In this document: positions 9,105 to 17,743 of the stretch, in pieces
How the letters are laid out: every line of letters starts with the position of its first letter
Numbering within the stretch: the first letter of the stretch is position 1
Assembly (NCBI RefSeq): GCF_000320405.1
Contig: NZ_KB291716.1
Span: 16,153 to 80,152 of the forward strand
Origin: Clostridium celatum DSM 1785
Lineage (GTDB): Bacteria > Bacillota > Clostridia > Clostridiales > Clostridiaceae
Direction of reading: 5' to 3'
Length of the DNA: 64,000 nucleotides
The notes under the pieces: generated by a model
What the model was told of the DNA's origin: nothing
The model's input: the letters and a program-made list of their open reading frames with translations, nothing else
Database searches by the model: none
Made by a program: the position numbers and the translations under genes

Positions 9105-10739
9105 ATGAAAAAAAGAAAAGTAGTATTATCACTATTTGTTGCGATGAGTTTAATGCTTGTTGGATGCGGTAGTGCTGGCAATGAATCTGATAACAATATT
9201 AATGAAGAAGAGGTTGTTACTAATAGTTCTAAGAATGGTATATCAATATATGTTGGAACTAATATTTTTGAAAGTAGTTTAGATCCTATTAAAGGTGCAA
9301 TGAGTTATGGGTACTCATTTACAAATTGTGCATTAACAAGAGTAAATCCAAATTCAGAATATGAAGGAGATTTAGCAACAGAATGGGAGATAAGCGAAGA
9401 CTCTTTAGTTTATACATTTAAATTACGTGAAGGTATTAAATTTCAAGATGGATCAGATTTTACTGCAGAAGATGTAGTGTTTACTTATGAGACTGTTAAA
9501 GAAAATCAAGGAAATAATGAAAATGTAGATCTATCAAGATTAGAATCAGTAAAGGCTTTAGATGAATATACAGTTGAATTTAAATTGTCAGAGGCTTACT
9601 CACCTTTCTTTGATTCAGTAGCATCTTTAGGAATAGTTCCAAGTGATGCTTATGATAGTGAAACCTTTGATAAATATCCAATAGGTACTGGAGCCTGGAA
9701 AGTTGTTCAATATGATACAGACCAACAAATTATAGTGCAAGCAAATGAAGATTATTATGAAGGTGCACCTGAAATTAAGCAAGTAACTTTTATAAAGATG
9801 GACAATGAAGCAGCATTTTCCAATGCAAAATCAGGTCAATTAGATATAGTTATGGTAGCACCTAATTATGCAGATGAAAAAATAGATGGAATGCATATTG
9901 AAAACCTTGAAACAATGGATGTTCGTAATATTAGTTTGCCATGCTTAAAGGAGCAAACCATAACAAATAAAGATGGAAAAGAAGTAACTGTAGGAAATAA
10001 TGTTACTTCTGATATTGCAGTTCGTAAAGCTTTAAGTATAGGAATAGATAGACAATCAATAATAGACAATGCGTTAAATGGTATAGGTAAGCTAGCAGTT
10101 GGCTTTACTAATAATTTATCTTGGGGTAATACTACTACTTATGAAGATAATCAAAAAGATGAAGCTAAAAAGCTTTTAGAAGAAGCAGGATGGGTTGATT
10201 CAGATAATGATGGAATTAGAGAAAAAGATGGAATAAAGTGCGAGTTTGAGGTATGTGCAGCAGCTAATGACCAACAACGTTATTTATTAGCAGTTGCAGT
10301 TGCAGAGGATGCTAAGAAATTGGGAATAAGTATTAATGTAACACAAGCGACATGGGATGAAATTACTGAAAAAGCTAATAGATGTGGAATAGTATGGGGA
10401 TGGGGTCAATATAGTCCAACAGTATTAAGATCATTACTTTATTCTGATTTATTCTTAACTGGTGGTTATGACAATACAGTTGGATATTCTAATGAAAAAG
10501 TAGATAAATTAATTGATGAGGCTATAGATAGTAATAATCAAGAGGAAGCAGTTGAAAAGTGGAAGGAAGTTCAAACTGTTTCAGCAGAAGATTATCCTTA
10601 TTTATATATAGTAAATATTGAGCATAGTTATTTTATAAATGACTCTGTTGATATTTCAGTAGATACGCAAATCCCACATCCACATGGACATGGTTCTCCA
10701 ATTATTTGTAATATGAAGGATTGGAAGATAAATGAATAG
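9105..10739 (+). CDS. ABC transporter substrate-binding lipoprotein (nickel/peptide class)
   Basis: 544-residue extracellular solute-binding protein of family 5. A lipoprotein signal peptide ends at LMLVGC, with Cys21 as the lipidation site. The family core is clear (LRE-GIKFQDGSDFTAEDVVFTYE). The C-terminus carries PHPHGHGSP, a His-rich tail compatible with a nickel or metal-chelate ligand. GGGGG precedes the ATG at 9105. It is first of five co-directional genes encoding a complete importer and overlaps the next gene by 8 bases. The operon has a CsoR-like operator, so nickel or a metal chelate is the favoured substrate; oligopeptide cannot be excluded. Confidence 0.85.
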   Translation: MKKRKVVLSLFVAMSLMLVGCGSAGNESDNNINEEEVVTNSSKNGISIYVGTNIFESSLDPIKGAMSYGYSFTNCALTRVNPNSEYEGDLATEWEISEDSLVYTFKLREGIKFQDGSDFTAEDVVFTYETVKENQGNNENVDLSRLESVKALDEYTVEFKLSEAYSPFFDSVASLGIVPSDAYDSETFDKYPIGTGAWKVVQYDTDQQIIVQANEDYYEGAPEIKQVTFIKMDNEAAFSNAKSGQLDIVMVAPNYADEKIDGMHIENLETMDVRNISLPCLKEQTITNKDGKEVTVGNNVTSDIAVRKALSIGIDRQSIIDNALNGIGKLAVGFTNNLSWGNTTTYEDNQKDEAKKLLEEAGWVDSDNDGIREKDGIKCEFEVCAAANDQQRYLLAVAVAEDAKKLGISINVTQATWDEITEKANRCGIVWGWGQYSPTVLRSLLYSDLFLTGGYDNTVGYSNEKVDKLIDEAIDSNNQEEAVEKWKEVQTVSAEDYPYLYIVNIEHSYFINDSVDISVDTQIPHPHGHGSPIICNMKDWKINE

Positions 10740-11715
10740 AATTAAATATATTGGTTCAACATTTTTAAGAATGTTATCACTTTTAATTGCAGTTAGTATT
10801 TTATCTTTTATATTAGTTACATCATCTCCTATAGACCCATTAACAGCATATGTAGGAACAGAGTCTACTTTATCAGAAGCTGCAAAAGAAGAAATTGCAG
10901 AACACTGGGGATTAAATGATCCCCCAGTGACTAGATTTATAACTTGGGGAAAGAATGTATTACAAGGTGATTTAGGTACATCAATAACTTTTAAGCAACC
11001 AGTAAAAACAGTAATTTTAGAAAGATTTAAATACTCAATTGTTTTAATGCTGGTAGCGTGGGTATTTTCAGGAGTTTTAGGATTTATAATAGGAATTTTA
11101 GCTGGAGTATATAAGGGAAGTATATTTGATAAGATTATAAAGATATTTTGTCTTGCTCTTCAATCGGCACCAACATTTTGGATTGGATTATTGGTTTTAA
11201 GCCTTTTTGCAGTTAAGTTAGGATGGTTTCCTATAGGGCTTGCAGCTCCAATGGGAAAATTATCTTCAGACATAACTATTTGGGATAGAATATATCATCT
11301 TATATTACCAGCTTTAACATTAAGCGTATTAAGCATAGGTAAGATAACTTTATTTACAAGACAAAAATTAATAGAAATAATGAATAGTGATTTTATACTT
11401 TTTGCAAAAGCAAGAGGAGAAAATACTGCTCAATTAATAATGAGACATGGAATTAAAAATATAGCATTACCAGCAATTACTGAACAGTTTGCATCTTTTA
11501 GTGAGCTCTTTGGAGGGATTGCTTTAGCAGAAACAGTTTTTTCTTATCCAGGCTTAGGTACTGCAACAACAGCTGCAGGCTTAAAAGGTGATGTTCCATT
11601 ATTACTTGGAATAGCAATATTTAGTGCTATATTTGTATTTGTAGGAAACTTTATTGCAAATATATTATATGGAGTTTTAGATCCAAGATTAAAAGAGGAG
11701 GGATATAATGCTTAA
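10732..11715 (+). CDS. ABC transporter permease, NikB/DppB type
   Basis: 327-residue inner-membrane permease with six predicted membrane segments. Family features include the N-terminal ITSSPIDPLTAY-like segment, the external GDLGTS motif, and the cytoplasmic EAA loop (FAKARGENTAQLIMRHGIKNIALP) that docks to the ATPases. It overlaps the binding-protein gene by 8 bases and the next permease by 8 bases, indicating translational coupling. Confidence 0.9.
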   Translation: MNRIKYIGSTFLRMLSLLIAVSILSFILVTSSPIDPLTAYVGTESTLSEAAKEEIAEHWGLNDPPVTRFITWGKNVLQGDLGTSITFKQPVKTVILERFKYSIVLMLVAWVFSGVLGFIIGILAGVYKGSIFDKIIKIFCLALQSAPTFWIGLLVLSLFAVKLGWFPIGLAAPMGKLSSDITIWDRIYHLILPALTLSVLSIGKITLFTRQKLIEIMNSDFILFAKARGENTAQLIMRHGIKNIALPAITEQFASFSELFGGIALAETVFSYPGLGTATTAAGLKGDVPLLLGIAIFSAIFVFVGNFIANILYGVLDPRLKEEGYNA

Positions 11716-12574
11716 TAATCCTTCCGCTAATTTAGAGAAGAAAAGAATAAGAATATTTTCAAATACTAGAAAAAGAATAACTTTTTATGTGACGCTTTCA
11801 GTTATTTATTTAATGGTAATTTTTATTGTGGGTTTAACAATGAGTCCAGATAAATACGCAGTAGATTATTCTGCAAAATTTATGAGTCCATCTTTAGAAC
11901 ATTTATTTGGAACTGACTTTATGGGAAGAGATATGTTTTGGAGATGTATTAAAGGTTTATCTAATAGTATATTAATAGGTGTTTTTGCATCTATAGTAAG
12001 TTCATTTATTGCTCTTATATTTGGAATTTCATCTGCTGTTATAGGTGGATGGTATGATAAATTTATTAATTGGTGTGTAGATCTTTGTATGGGAATACCA
12101 CATCTTATCTTATTAATATTAATATCATTTATGCTAGGAAGAGGAGCTTTTGGAGTTACTGTAGCAGTTGCAGTTACTCACTGGACAAGTCTTACAAGAT
12201 TAGTACGTGCAGAAGTTTTACAAGTTCGTTCAACACAGTATGTACAAGCTGCTTATAAGATGGGAAAAAGTAAATTTGAAGTAGCAAAAAAACATATTAT
12301 ACCTCATGTACTTCCAGTATATTTAATTGGAGTTATATTATTATTTCCACATGCAATTATGCATGAAGCCTCTATAACATTTTTGGGGTTTGGACTGCCA
12401 GCAGAGGTTCCTGCTATTGGTGTTATTTTATCAGAAGCAATGAAGCATATTGCAACAGGTAAATGGTGGCTTGCATTATTTCCAGGACTTATGTTATTAA
12501 GTGTTGTATTACTATTTGATGTAATTGGGGAAAATCTTAAGCTGTTAATTAATCCAAGTAGTGGAAATCAGTAA
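11708..12574 (+). CDS. ABC transporter permease, NikC/DppC type
   Basis: 288-residue second permease of the importer. It has the N-terminal cytoplasmic stretch and the HLFGTDFMGRDMFWRCIKG motif typical of DppC/NikC proteins, then the EAA loop (VQAAYKMGKSKFEVAKKHIIPHVLP). GAGGAGGGATATA precedes the ATG. It is expected to pair with the upstream permease as the membrane pore. A short gap of 21 bases separates it from the first ATPase gene. Confidence 0.9.
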   Translation: MLNNPSANLEKKRIRIFSNTRKRITFYVTLSVIYLMVIFIVGLTMSPDKYAVDYSAKFMSPSLEHLFGTDFMGRDMFWRCIKGLSNSILIGVFASIVSSFIALIFGISSAVIGGWYDKFINWCVDLCMGIPHLILLILISFMLGRGAFGVTVAVAVTHWTSLTRLVRAEVLQVRSTQYVQAAYKMGKSKFEVAKKHIIPHVLPVYLIGVILLFPHAIMHEASITFLGFGLPAEVPAIGVILSEAMKHIATGKWWLALFPGLMLLSVVLLFDVIGENLKLLINPSSGNQ

Positions 12575-12595
12575 ATTAATGCAAAGGAGGATTAT

Positions 12596-13540
12596 ATGAA
12601 GGATAATATAATGGTATTAGAAGAAAATGAAAAAGTATTAGAAGTAGAAAATTTATCAGTAGCCTTTAGCATGTATGATAAAGGATTAAATAAAAATGAT
12701 TTAGAAGTTATTCATGAATTAAGCATAAATGTAAAAAAGGGAGAAATAGTAGCAGTAGTAGGTTCTAGTGGTTCAGGTAAAAGTCTTCTAGCTCATGCAA
12801 TAATGGGAATACTTCCTGGTAATGCAAAAGTAAAGGGCAATATAAAGTTTTGTGAAGAAAATCTAACAGAAAAATATTTAAAAAAGATTAGAGGGAAGGA
12901 TATAGCGTTTATACCTCAATCAATAGAATTTTTAGATCCGTTAATGAAAATCGGAAAACAGGTTATTGGAATTAATGGTAATAAAGAAAAACAAAGAGAG
13001 GTATTTAAAAAATATGATTTAGACGATAATGTTGCAGATAAATATCCTTTTCAATTATCAGGAGGTATGGCAAGAAGAGTATTAATAGCAACAGCTGTAA
13101 TGAATAATGTAAAATTAATTATAGCAGATGAACCAACTCCAGGTTTAAATTTAGAATTAGCTATGGATACATTAAAACACTTTAGAGAAATTGCAAATAG
13201 TGGTTGTGGGGTTTTGTTAATTACTCATGATGTAGATTTAGCATTAAATGTTGCTGATAGAATAGCTGTTTTTTATTCAGGAACAATAGTTGAAATTGCA
13301 AAAGTATATGATTTTATAAAAGGTAAGGAGTTTTTAAGACATCCATATAGCAAAGCTTTTATTGATGCACTTCCACAAAATAAATTTAAAGCTATACCAG
13401 GATTTCAACCCTATGCTGGAAATTTACCAACAGGTTGTTTATTTGGGGATAGATGCCCTATAAGGTCTGAAGCTTGTAATAAAGCTATTGAAATGAGAAG
13501 ATTAAGAGGTGGAGAGGTGAGATGTATTAATGCTACTTGA
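12596..13540 (+). CDS. ABC transporter ATP-binding protein, NikD/DppD type
   Basis: 314-residue ATPase. Walker A is GSSGSGKS, signature LSGGMARR, Walker B LIIADEPT, and the H-loop is in ITHDVD. The C-terminal oligopeptide/nickel extension is present: HPYSKAFIDALP, then a cysteine cluster (CLFGDRCPIRSEAC, with another Cys near the end) as in family members that bind an Fe-S cluster or metal. AAAGGAGG precedes the ATG. It pairs with the shorter ATPase that overlaps it by 11 bases. Confidence 0.9.
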   Translation: MKDNIMVLEENEKVLEVENLSVAFSMYDKGLNKNDLEVIHELSINVKKGEIVAVVGSSGSGKSLLAHAIMGILPGNAKVKGNIKFCEENLTEKYLKKIRGKDIAFIPQSIEFLDPLMKIGKQVIGINGNKEKQREVFKKYDLDDNVADKYPFQLSGGMARRVLIATAVMNNVKLIIADEPTPGLNLELAMDTLKHFREIANSGCGVLLITHDVDLALNVADRIAVFYSGTIVEIAKVYDFIKGKEFLRHPYSKAFIDALPQNKFKAIPGFQPYAGNLPTGCLFGDRCPIRSEACNKAIEMRRLRGGEVRCINAT

Positions 13541-14159
13541 GGTAAAAAATATAAGTTATCGATACAACAAAAATTCTCCTTGGATACTTGAAAATGTTAG
13601 CTTTACTATAGACTCTAAAGAACGGGTTGCTTTAGTCGGTCCATCAGGTTATGGAAAAAGTACCTTATCTAAGATAATATCGGGATATATAAAACCTGAA
13701 AAAGGTGAAATTTTATGGGATGGTAAACCAATTCCTGAAAAGGGATATTGCCCAATTCAAATGATTTATCAGCATCCTGAAAAGTCAGTTAATCCAAGGT
13801 GGAAAATGAGTAAAATCTTAAATGAGGCATTTAAGATAGATGATAATATTTTAAGTGAAATGGGCATAGAGAAGTCATGGCTTAGCAGGTGGCCAAGTGA
13901 ATTATCTGGTGGAGAGTTACAGAGGTTTTGTATAGCAAGAGTTTTAAGTCCAGAAACTAAATTTTTAGTTTGTGATGAAATAAGCACAATGCTTGATGTA
14001 ATAACTCAAGCACAAATATGGAATTTTCTTTTAAAGATTTCCAAGAAAAATGAATTTGGGATGCTTGTAGTTACTCATAATATGGAATTAGCTAAAAGAG
14101 TTTGTGATAGGGTAATAGAATTGCCGAAATTAAATAAAGTGGAAGAAGTAGCAGTATAA
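13530..14159 (+). CDS. ABC transporter ATP-binding protein, NikE type
   Basis: 209-residue second ATPase of the importer. Walker A is GPSGYGKS, signature LSGGELQR, Walker B FLVCDEIS, and the H-loop VTHNM. It lacks the C-terminal oligopeptide extension, as is usual for NikE/CntF-like partners and less so for DppF, which supports a nickel or metallophore importer. It starts inside the end of the preceding gene; the GGAGAGGTGAG upstream serves as ribosome binding site. Confidence 0.88.
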   Translation: MLLEVKNISYRYNKNSPWILENVSFTIDSKERVALVGPSGYGKSTLSKIISGYIKPEKGEILWDGKPIPEKGYCPIQMIYQHPEKSVNPRWKMSKILNEAFKIDDNILSEMGIEKSWLSRWPSELSGGELQRFCIARVLSPETKFLVCDEISTMLDVITQAQIWNFLLKISKKNEFGMLVVTHNMELAKRVCDRVIELPKLNKVEEVAV

Positions 14160-14416
14160 AATAATGAAAAGTCTAAAATAAAGAGTAGTAGGTTTAGGAA
14201 GAACTTATAAAGAGTAGATCTGAATTACTTAAAAGTTTCATTCTCTAATTTACTGCTTTTTGTTTTATTGAATATTTAATATATTTTATATGTGATTTTT
14301 AAATGAATTATACTTACTGGAATCTAAAAAAGTAAATTTAATATTGGTGAAAAGATTAGTATTAGTGTAAAATTATATCTGTATTATAAATGCAAATGTT
14401 GGAAAGGAGGATAGTG

Positions 14417-14761
14417 GTGAATTATATTAAAAATAAATATGAATTTAAAAAGGTTATTAAAAAAACTAATAATAATCGGTTAATAGCTATGTTAATAGCA
14501 ACTTTCATATTATTTAATATTTTAATTAATATAGGATATAGTGTATCTAATGCCTATCATAATTGTACACATGAAAATTGTAAAATATGTATTGAAATAA
14601 ATGATTGTATAGTCCACATAAATAAATATGGGATTTCACTTAGTTTCTTTAATATTAATAATCTTTTTAATATAGCAATAATAGCATTTATTTTAATATT
14701 AGTTAATAAGTATTTTTATAATAATACATTAGTATCCCTTAAGGTGCGGTTAGATATTTAA
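14417..14761 (+). CDS. Small membrane protein with Cys/His cluster (putative metal system)
   Basis: 114-residue protein with two hydrophobic segments (about residues 20-40 and 78-98) separated by an external loop containing HNCTHENCKIC, a dense set of two His and three Cys likely to bind a metal. The GTG at 14417 is preferred: AAAGGAGG lies 6 bases upstream, and upstream ATG codons overlap that site. The family is not named here with certainty. It is first in a row with an ATPase, a His-rich permease and a DUF3299-like lipoprotein, so a role in sensing or handling zinc or a similar metal is inferred. Confidence 0.6.
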   Translation: MNYIKNKYEFKKVIKKTNNNRLIAMLIATFILFNILINIGYSVSNAYHNCTHENCKICIEINDCIVHINKYGISLSFFNINNLFNIAIIAFILILVNKYFYNNTLVSLKVRLDI

Positions 14762-14763
14762 AA

Positions 14764-14863
14764 TCCTTTTGAATTATTTTTTGATTTTAAAATAGTTAAC
14801 TCTATTTGAATTTTAAAAAATAAAATAAGTTAATTTTATGAGAAAATAAATAATTCAAAAGGA
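14764..14863 (+). promoter_or_regulatory. Structured leader with 16-bp inverted repeat covering the next gene's Shine-Dalgarno
   Basis: TCCTTTTGAATTATTT (14764-14779) is perfectly complementary to 14848-14863, and the second arm contains most of the AAAGGAG ribosome binding site of the ATPase gene at 14874. A nested hairpin (TTTTAAAAT at 14785-14793 with 14810-14818) would bring the arms together. In mRNA this would hide the ribosome binding site. Function is inferred from geometry only. Confidence 0.55.
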
Positions 14864-14873
14864 GAAAAGTTAA

Positions 14874-15536
14874 ATGATAGAAATAAAGCATGTTGTAAAA
14901 ATATTCGAAGATAATGAAATAAAGTTTAAAGATATAATTTTTGAAGATAACACATCTTATGTATTACTTGGACCATCAGGATGTGGTAAATCAACATTAT
15001 TAAATTTATTAAGTGGAAATATAAAGGCTGATGGAGGTAATGTACAAGCAACCATAGAAAATATTAAATATAGGTTAGAAGCTTTACCAAAAGATAAATT
15101 GCAAGAGTATAGAAGAAATAATATTAGCTATGTATCACAGGAGTTTAATTTATTTGATAATTTTACTGTTTACGATAATTTAAATATAATAAATCATGTA
15201 AAAAGTACTAATATTTCTATAGAAGAGGCGATAAAACTTGTTGGATTATCAAAAAAGTTAAAACAAAAGGTAAGTACATTATCAGGTGGAGAAAAGCAAA
15301 GAGTTTGTATTGCAAGGGCACTCTTACAAAAAGGAAAAATAATTTTATGTGATGAGCCTACTGGTTCATTAAATCAAGCATTAGCAAATGAAATTATAAA
15401 GCTTCTTATAGAATTGCATAAAAAAACTAAAAGTACTTTAATAGTAGTTACACATGATGAACGTTTAACCTCGTATTTTGATAAAGTTATTCATTATGAA
15501 GATTTTACTAAGATGAGTATTGGAGGTATAAACTAA
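14874..15536 (+). CDS. ABC transporter ATP-binding protein, LolD/MacB-like
   Basis: 220-residue ATPase of the LolD/MacB/FtsE group: Walker A GPSGCGKS, Q-loop SQEFNLF, signature LSGGEKQR, Walker B IILCDEPT, H-loop VTHDE. It shares its last base region with the start of the permease gene (overlap at 15536), so the two form one transporter. Such ATPases usually power mechanotransmission across the membrane rather than classical import. The ribosome binding site is inside a predicted RNA hairpin. Confidence 0.9.
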   Translation: MIEIKHVVKIFEDNEIKFKDIIFEDNTSYVLLGPSGCGKSTLLNLLSGNIKADGGNVQATIENIKYRLEALPKDKLQEYRRNNISYVSQEFNLFDNFTVYDNLNIINHVKSTNISIEEAIKLVGLSKKLKQKVSTLSGGEKQRVCIARALLQKGKIILCDEPTGSLNQALANEIIKLLIELHKKTKSTLIVVTHDERLTSYFDKVIHYEDFTKMSIGGIN

Positions 15537-16783
15537 TGATAAAGTATTCTATAAAATCTTTATTAAGCAAAAAAACAATAAGTATTTTATTTAGTTTAGC
15601 TATATTTATTGCAGTATCTATAAGTATGTTAGCTATTAATATTAGTTCACAAATAGAAGAGGGATTTTATCAAGTTGATAAAAAATATGATATAATAGTT
15701 GGACCAAAAGGAAGCGATACACAATTAGTTATGTCAAGTTTATTCTTTTCAGATGATCCTCTAGGAACAGTAGATAGTAAATATCTTAATAAAATATCTG
15801 AAGAATATGATTTAGCAAAAATAATTCCCCTAGCTATAGCTGATTATTATAGAGACAGTAGAATAGTTGGAACTACTAGTGATTTATTAGAAGAGTATCA
15901 GTTAGAAGAAGGTAATTTATTTGCCAATAATTTTGAAATTGTTATAGGAGGTAATGTAGCTAAAGACTATAACCTTAAAATTGGAGATAGCTTAATAACA
16001 GCTCATGGGACTAGTGCTTTATCAGAGCAGCATTACCATAGTCCATATACAGTAGTAGGTATACTAAAAGTAACAAATACATCTTATGATAATACTTGCT
16101 TTACTAATGTAGAAAGTGTACATGCTTCTCATGAGCATAGTGAAGATGATGAAAATGAAGGTATATCTACAGAAGAACTTGAATATGATAATGAAAGTCA
16201 TAGTCAGAATAAAGAGTATAGTTATGATATTCATTATGAAGAAGATCATGAACATGAAGAAGTTGCTGGATATACTTCATTATTAATAAAAACAGGCAAT
16301 ATGTCTATAGCAAATAAATTAGAGGCTGATTTTAATGAAAATGCAGATATACAAGTTATAAATACAACAAAAGTTTTAAGAAAATTAGTTGGAAATATAG
16401 ATATGAGCAAACAAGTAGCTTTATTATTATGTGGAATCATAATAATATTAGCAATACTTTTAACTTGTGTAATGAGCTTTTTAATGCTTATTAATTTGAA
16501 AAGAGATATAAATTTATTTGGATTTTTAGGAATGAAAAAATCAAAGATATATAGTTATGTCATATGGCAAACAGGAATATTAGTATCAATAAGTATAGTA
16601 GCATCATTAGTGATAAATAAGTTTGTATTAAAAATTGCAAACAATATTTCATCACAATTAGGAATTGTTTTAGATGTAACTAAGATTTATCCAAATGAAA
16701 TTTATATTACATTAAGTTATATAGGAATTATAATGATTTCAACAATTTTATATACCTATATTAGAACTAAAAAGGGGAATTAA
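15536..16783 (+). CDS. ABC transporter permease (FtsX/MacB type) with His-rich loop
   Basis: 415-residue permease with one N-terminal membrane segment, a large extracellular domain, and three C-terminal segments, the FtsX/MacB layout. Within the extracellular domain, residues 195-241 carry a His/Asp/Glu-rich insertion (HASHEHSEDDENE ... HYEEDHEHEE), a typical divalent-metal-binding loop. Together with the DUF3299-like lipoprotein downstream, this resembles the zinc-responsive Zrg/Zrm ABC systems of Gram-negative bacteria, adapted here to a single membrane. Zinc is inferred; manganese or nickel are alternatives. Confidence 0.82.
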   Translation: MIKYSIKSLLSKKTISILFSLAIFIAVSISMLAINISSQIEEGFYQVDKKYDIIVGPKGSDTQLVMSSLFFSDDPLGTVDSKYLNKISEEYDLAKIIPLAIADYYRDSRIVGTTSDLLEEYQLEEGNLFANNFEIVIGGNVAKDYNLKIGDSLITAHGTSALSEQHYHSPYTVVGILKVTNTSYDNTCFTNVESVHASHEHSEDDENEGISTEELEYDNESHSQNKEYSYDIHYEEDHEHEEVAGYTSLLIKTGNMSIANKLEADFNENADIQVINTTKVLRKLVGNIDMSKQVALLLCGIIIILAILLTCVMSFLMLINLKRDINLFGFLGMKKSKIYSYVIWQTGILVSISIVASLVINKFVLKIANNISSQLGIVLDVTKIYPNEIYITLSYIGIIMISTILYTYIRTKKGN

Positions 16784-16789
16784 TAAAGT

Positions 16790-17594
16790 ATGAAAAAGTT
16801 TATTTTAATGATAGTTACAATTTGTTTATTATTAGTAGGATGTAATAAGAATAGTGATTCAAAAAGTATAAATCAGGCATCAGGAACAGTTACAGAAATA
16901 AGATTTAAGGATATGATAGATGTAGAAGAGTTACGCAAGTTAGATGGAACAAAGGTTAAAATTACAGGATTTATGGCTCAAAGTTCACCTTTAGATGGCT
17001 CAATGATATATCTAATGAATATGCCATATCAAAGTTGTGTATATTGTTTACCTAATACTAATCAACTTGTTAATACTATGGCTGTATATCCTAAAGAAGG
17101 AAAGAAAATTGAGTTTTCAGATTTAGCAGTAGAAGTTGTAGGAGAAATTAAATTTGAAGATATAACTGATGAAATGGGATATTCATATAGTTATAGAATA
17201 GTTAATGGACAACTTAAAGAGGCAGATGTAGAATCTTTAACTGAGGAAGCAAAGCTATACACTCAATTAGTAGATAGAGGATTTGTTGATGCTATTAGGA
17301 AACGTAATTTTAGAAGCAAATACTATTATTAATTATGAAAAGATAGGATTAAGTACAACTGATATTGATAAAATCTCTGATGATTTAATAAAAACATTAG
17401 ATGATACTTTTGATGGGTTAGATAAAGGTAAGTATACAGATATATTAGAACAAGTAGAGAGTTTGAAAGGATTAGTTGTTGAGATAAATGATTTAATAGA
17501 GGCAGGAAATTATTCAAAACTTTCAAGTTTACAAGGTAGAGATCTCGATGTATTCTATGCAGTATATGAGTGGTTAATGAAACCGGAGCTATAA
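16790..17594 (+). pseudogene. DUF3299-like lipoprotein, apparently frameshifted
   Basis: The first frame gives a lipoprotein (lipobox LLLVGC, Cys18). Its middle part (TKVKITGFMAQ ... MNMPYQSCVYCLPNTNQLV) matches the DUF3299 pattern, including a CxxC pair. The frame runs into RKRNFRSKYYY and stops at 17332. A second frame from about 17295 continues naturally with LGNVILEANTIINYEKIG and ends at 17594. Joined, they give about 265 residues with a helical C-terminal domain. The break lies near 17291-17299. An AGAGGA before an internal ATG at 17289 leaves the alternative of two separate overlapping genes. It is the last gene of the putative metal operon. Confidence 0.6.
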
Positions 17595-17650
17595 TTTTTT
17601 AGATATATGCATATCAGAGTATAAATAATTTATTCCCCCAATATAATAAT

Positions 17651-17686
17651 AGCACCAAGTAATGAGCTTTAATATTACTTAGTGCT
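17651..17686. terminator. Bidirectional terminator
   Basis: 13-bp arms with one mismatch (AGCACCAAGTAAT, 17651-17663, against 17674-17686) between the convergent lipoprotein and exporter operons, with T-rich DNA on the right. Confidence 0.75.
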
Positions 17687-17743
17687 ATTTCTTTTAGAAT
17701 ATATATACTAATTAAATTATATTTTTATATAAGGATATATATA

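Noticed and set aside
16064-16255. Minus-strand ORF opposite the His-rich loop
   Set aside because: It is the shadow of the His/Asp/Glu-rich coding repeat, lacks a ribosome site and has a biased composition.
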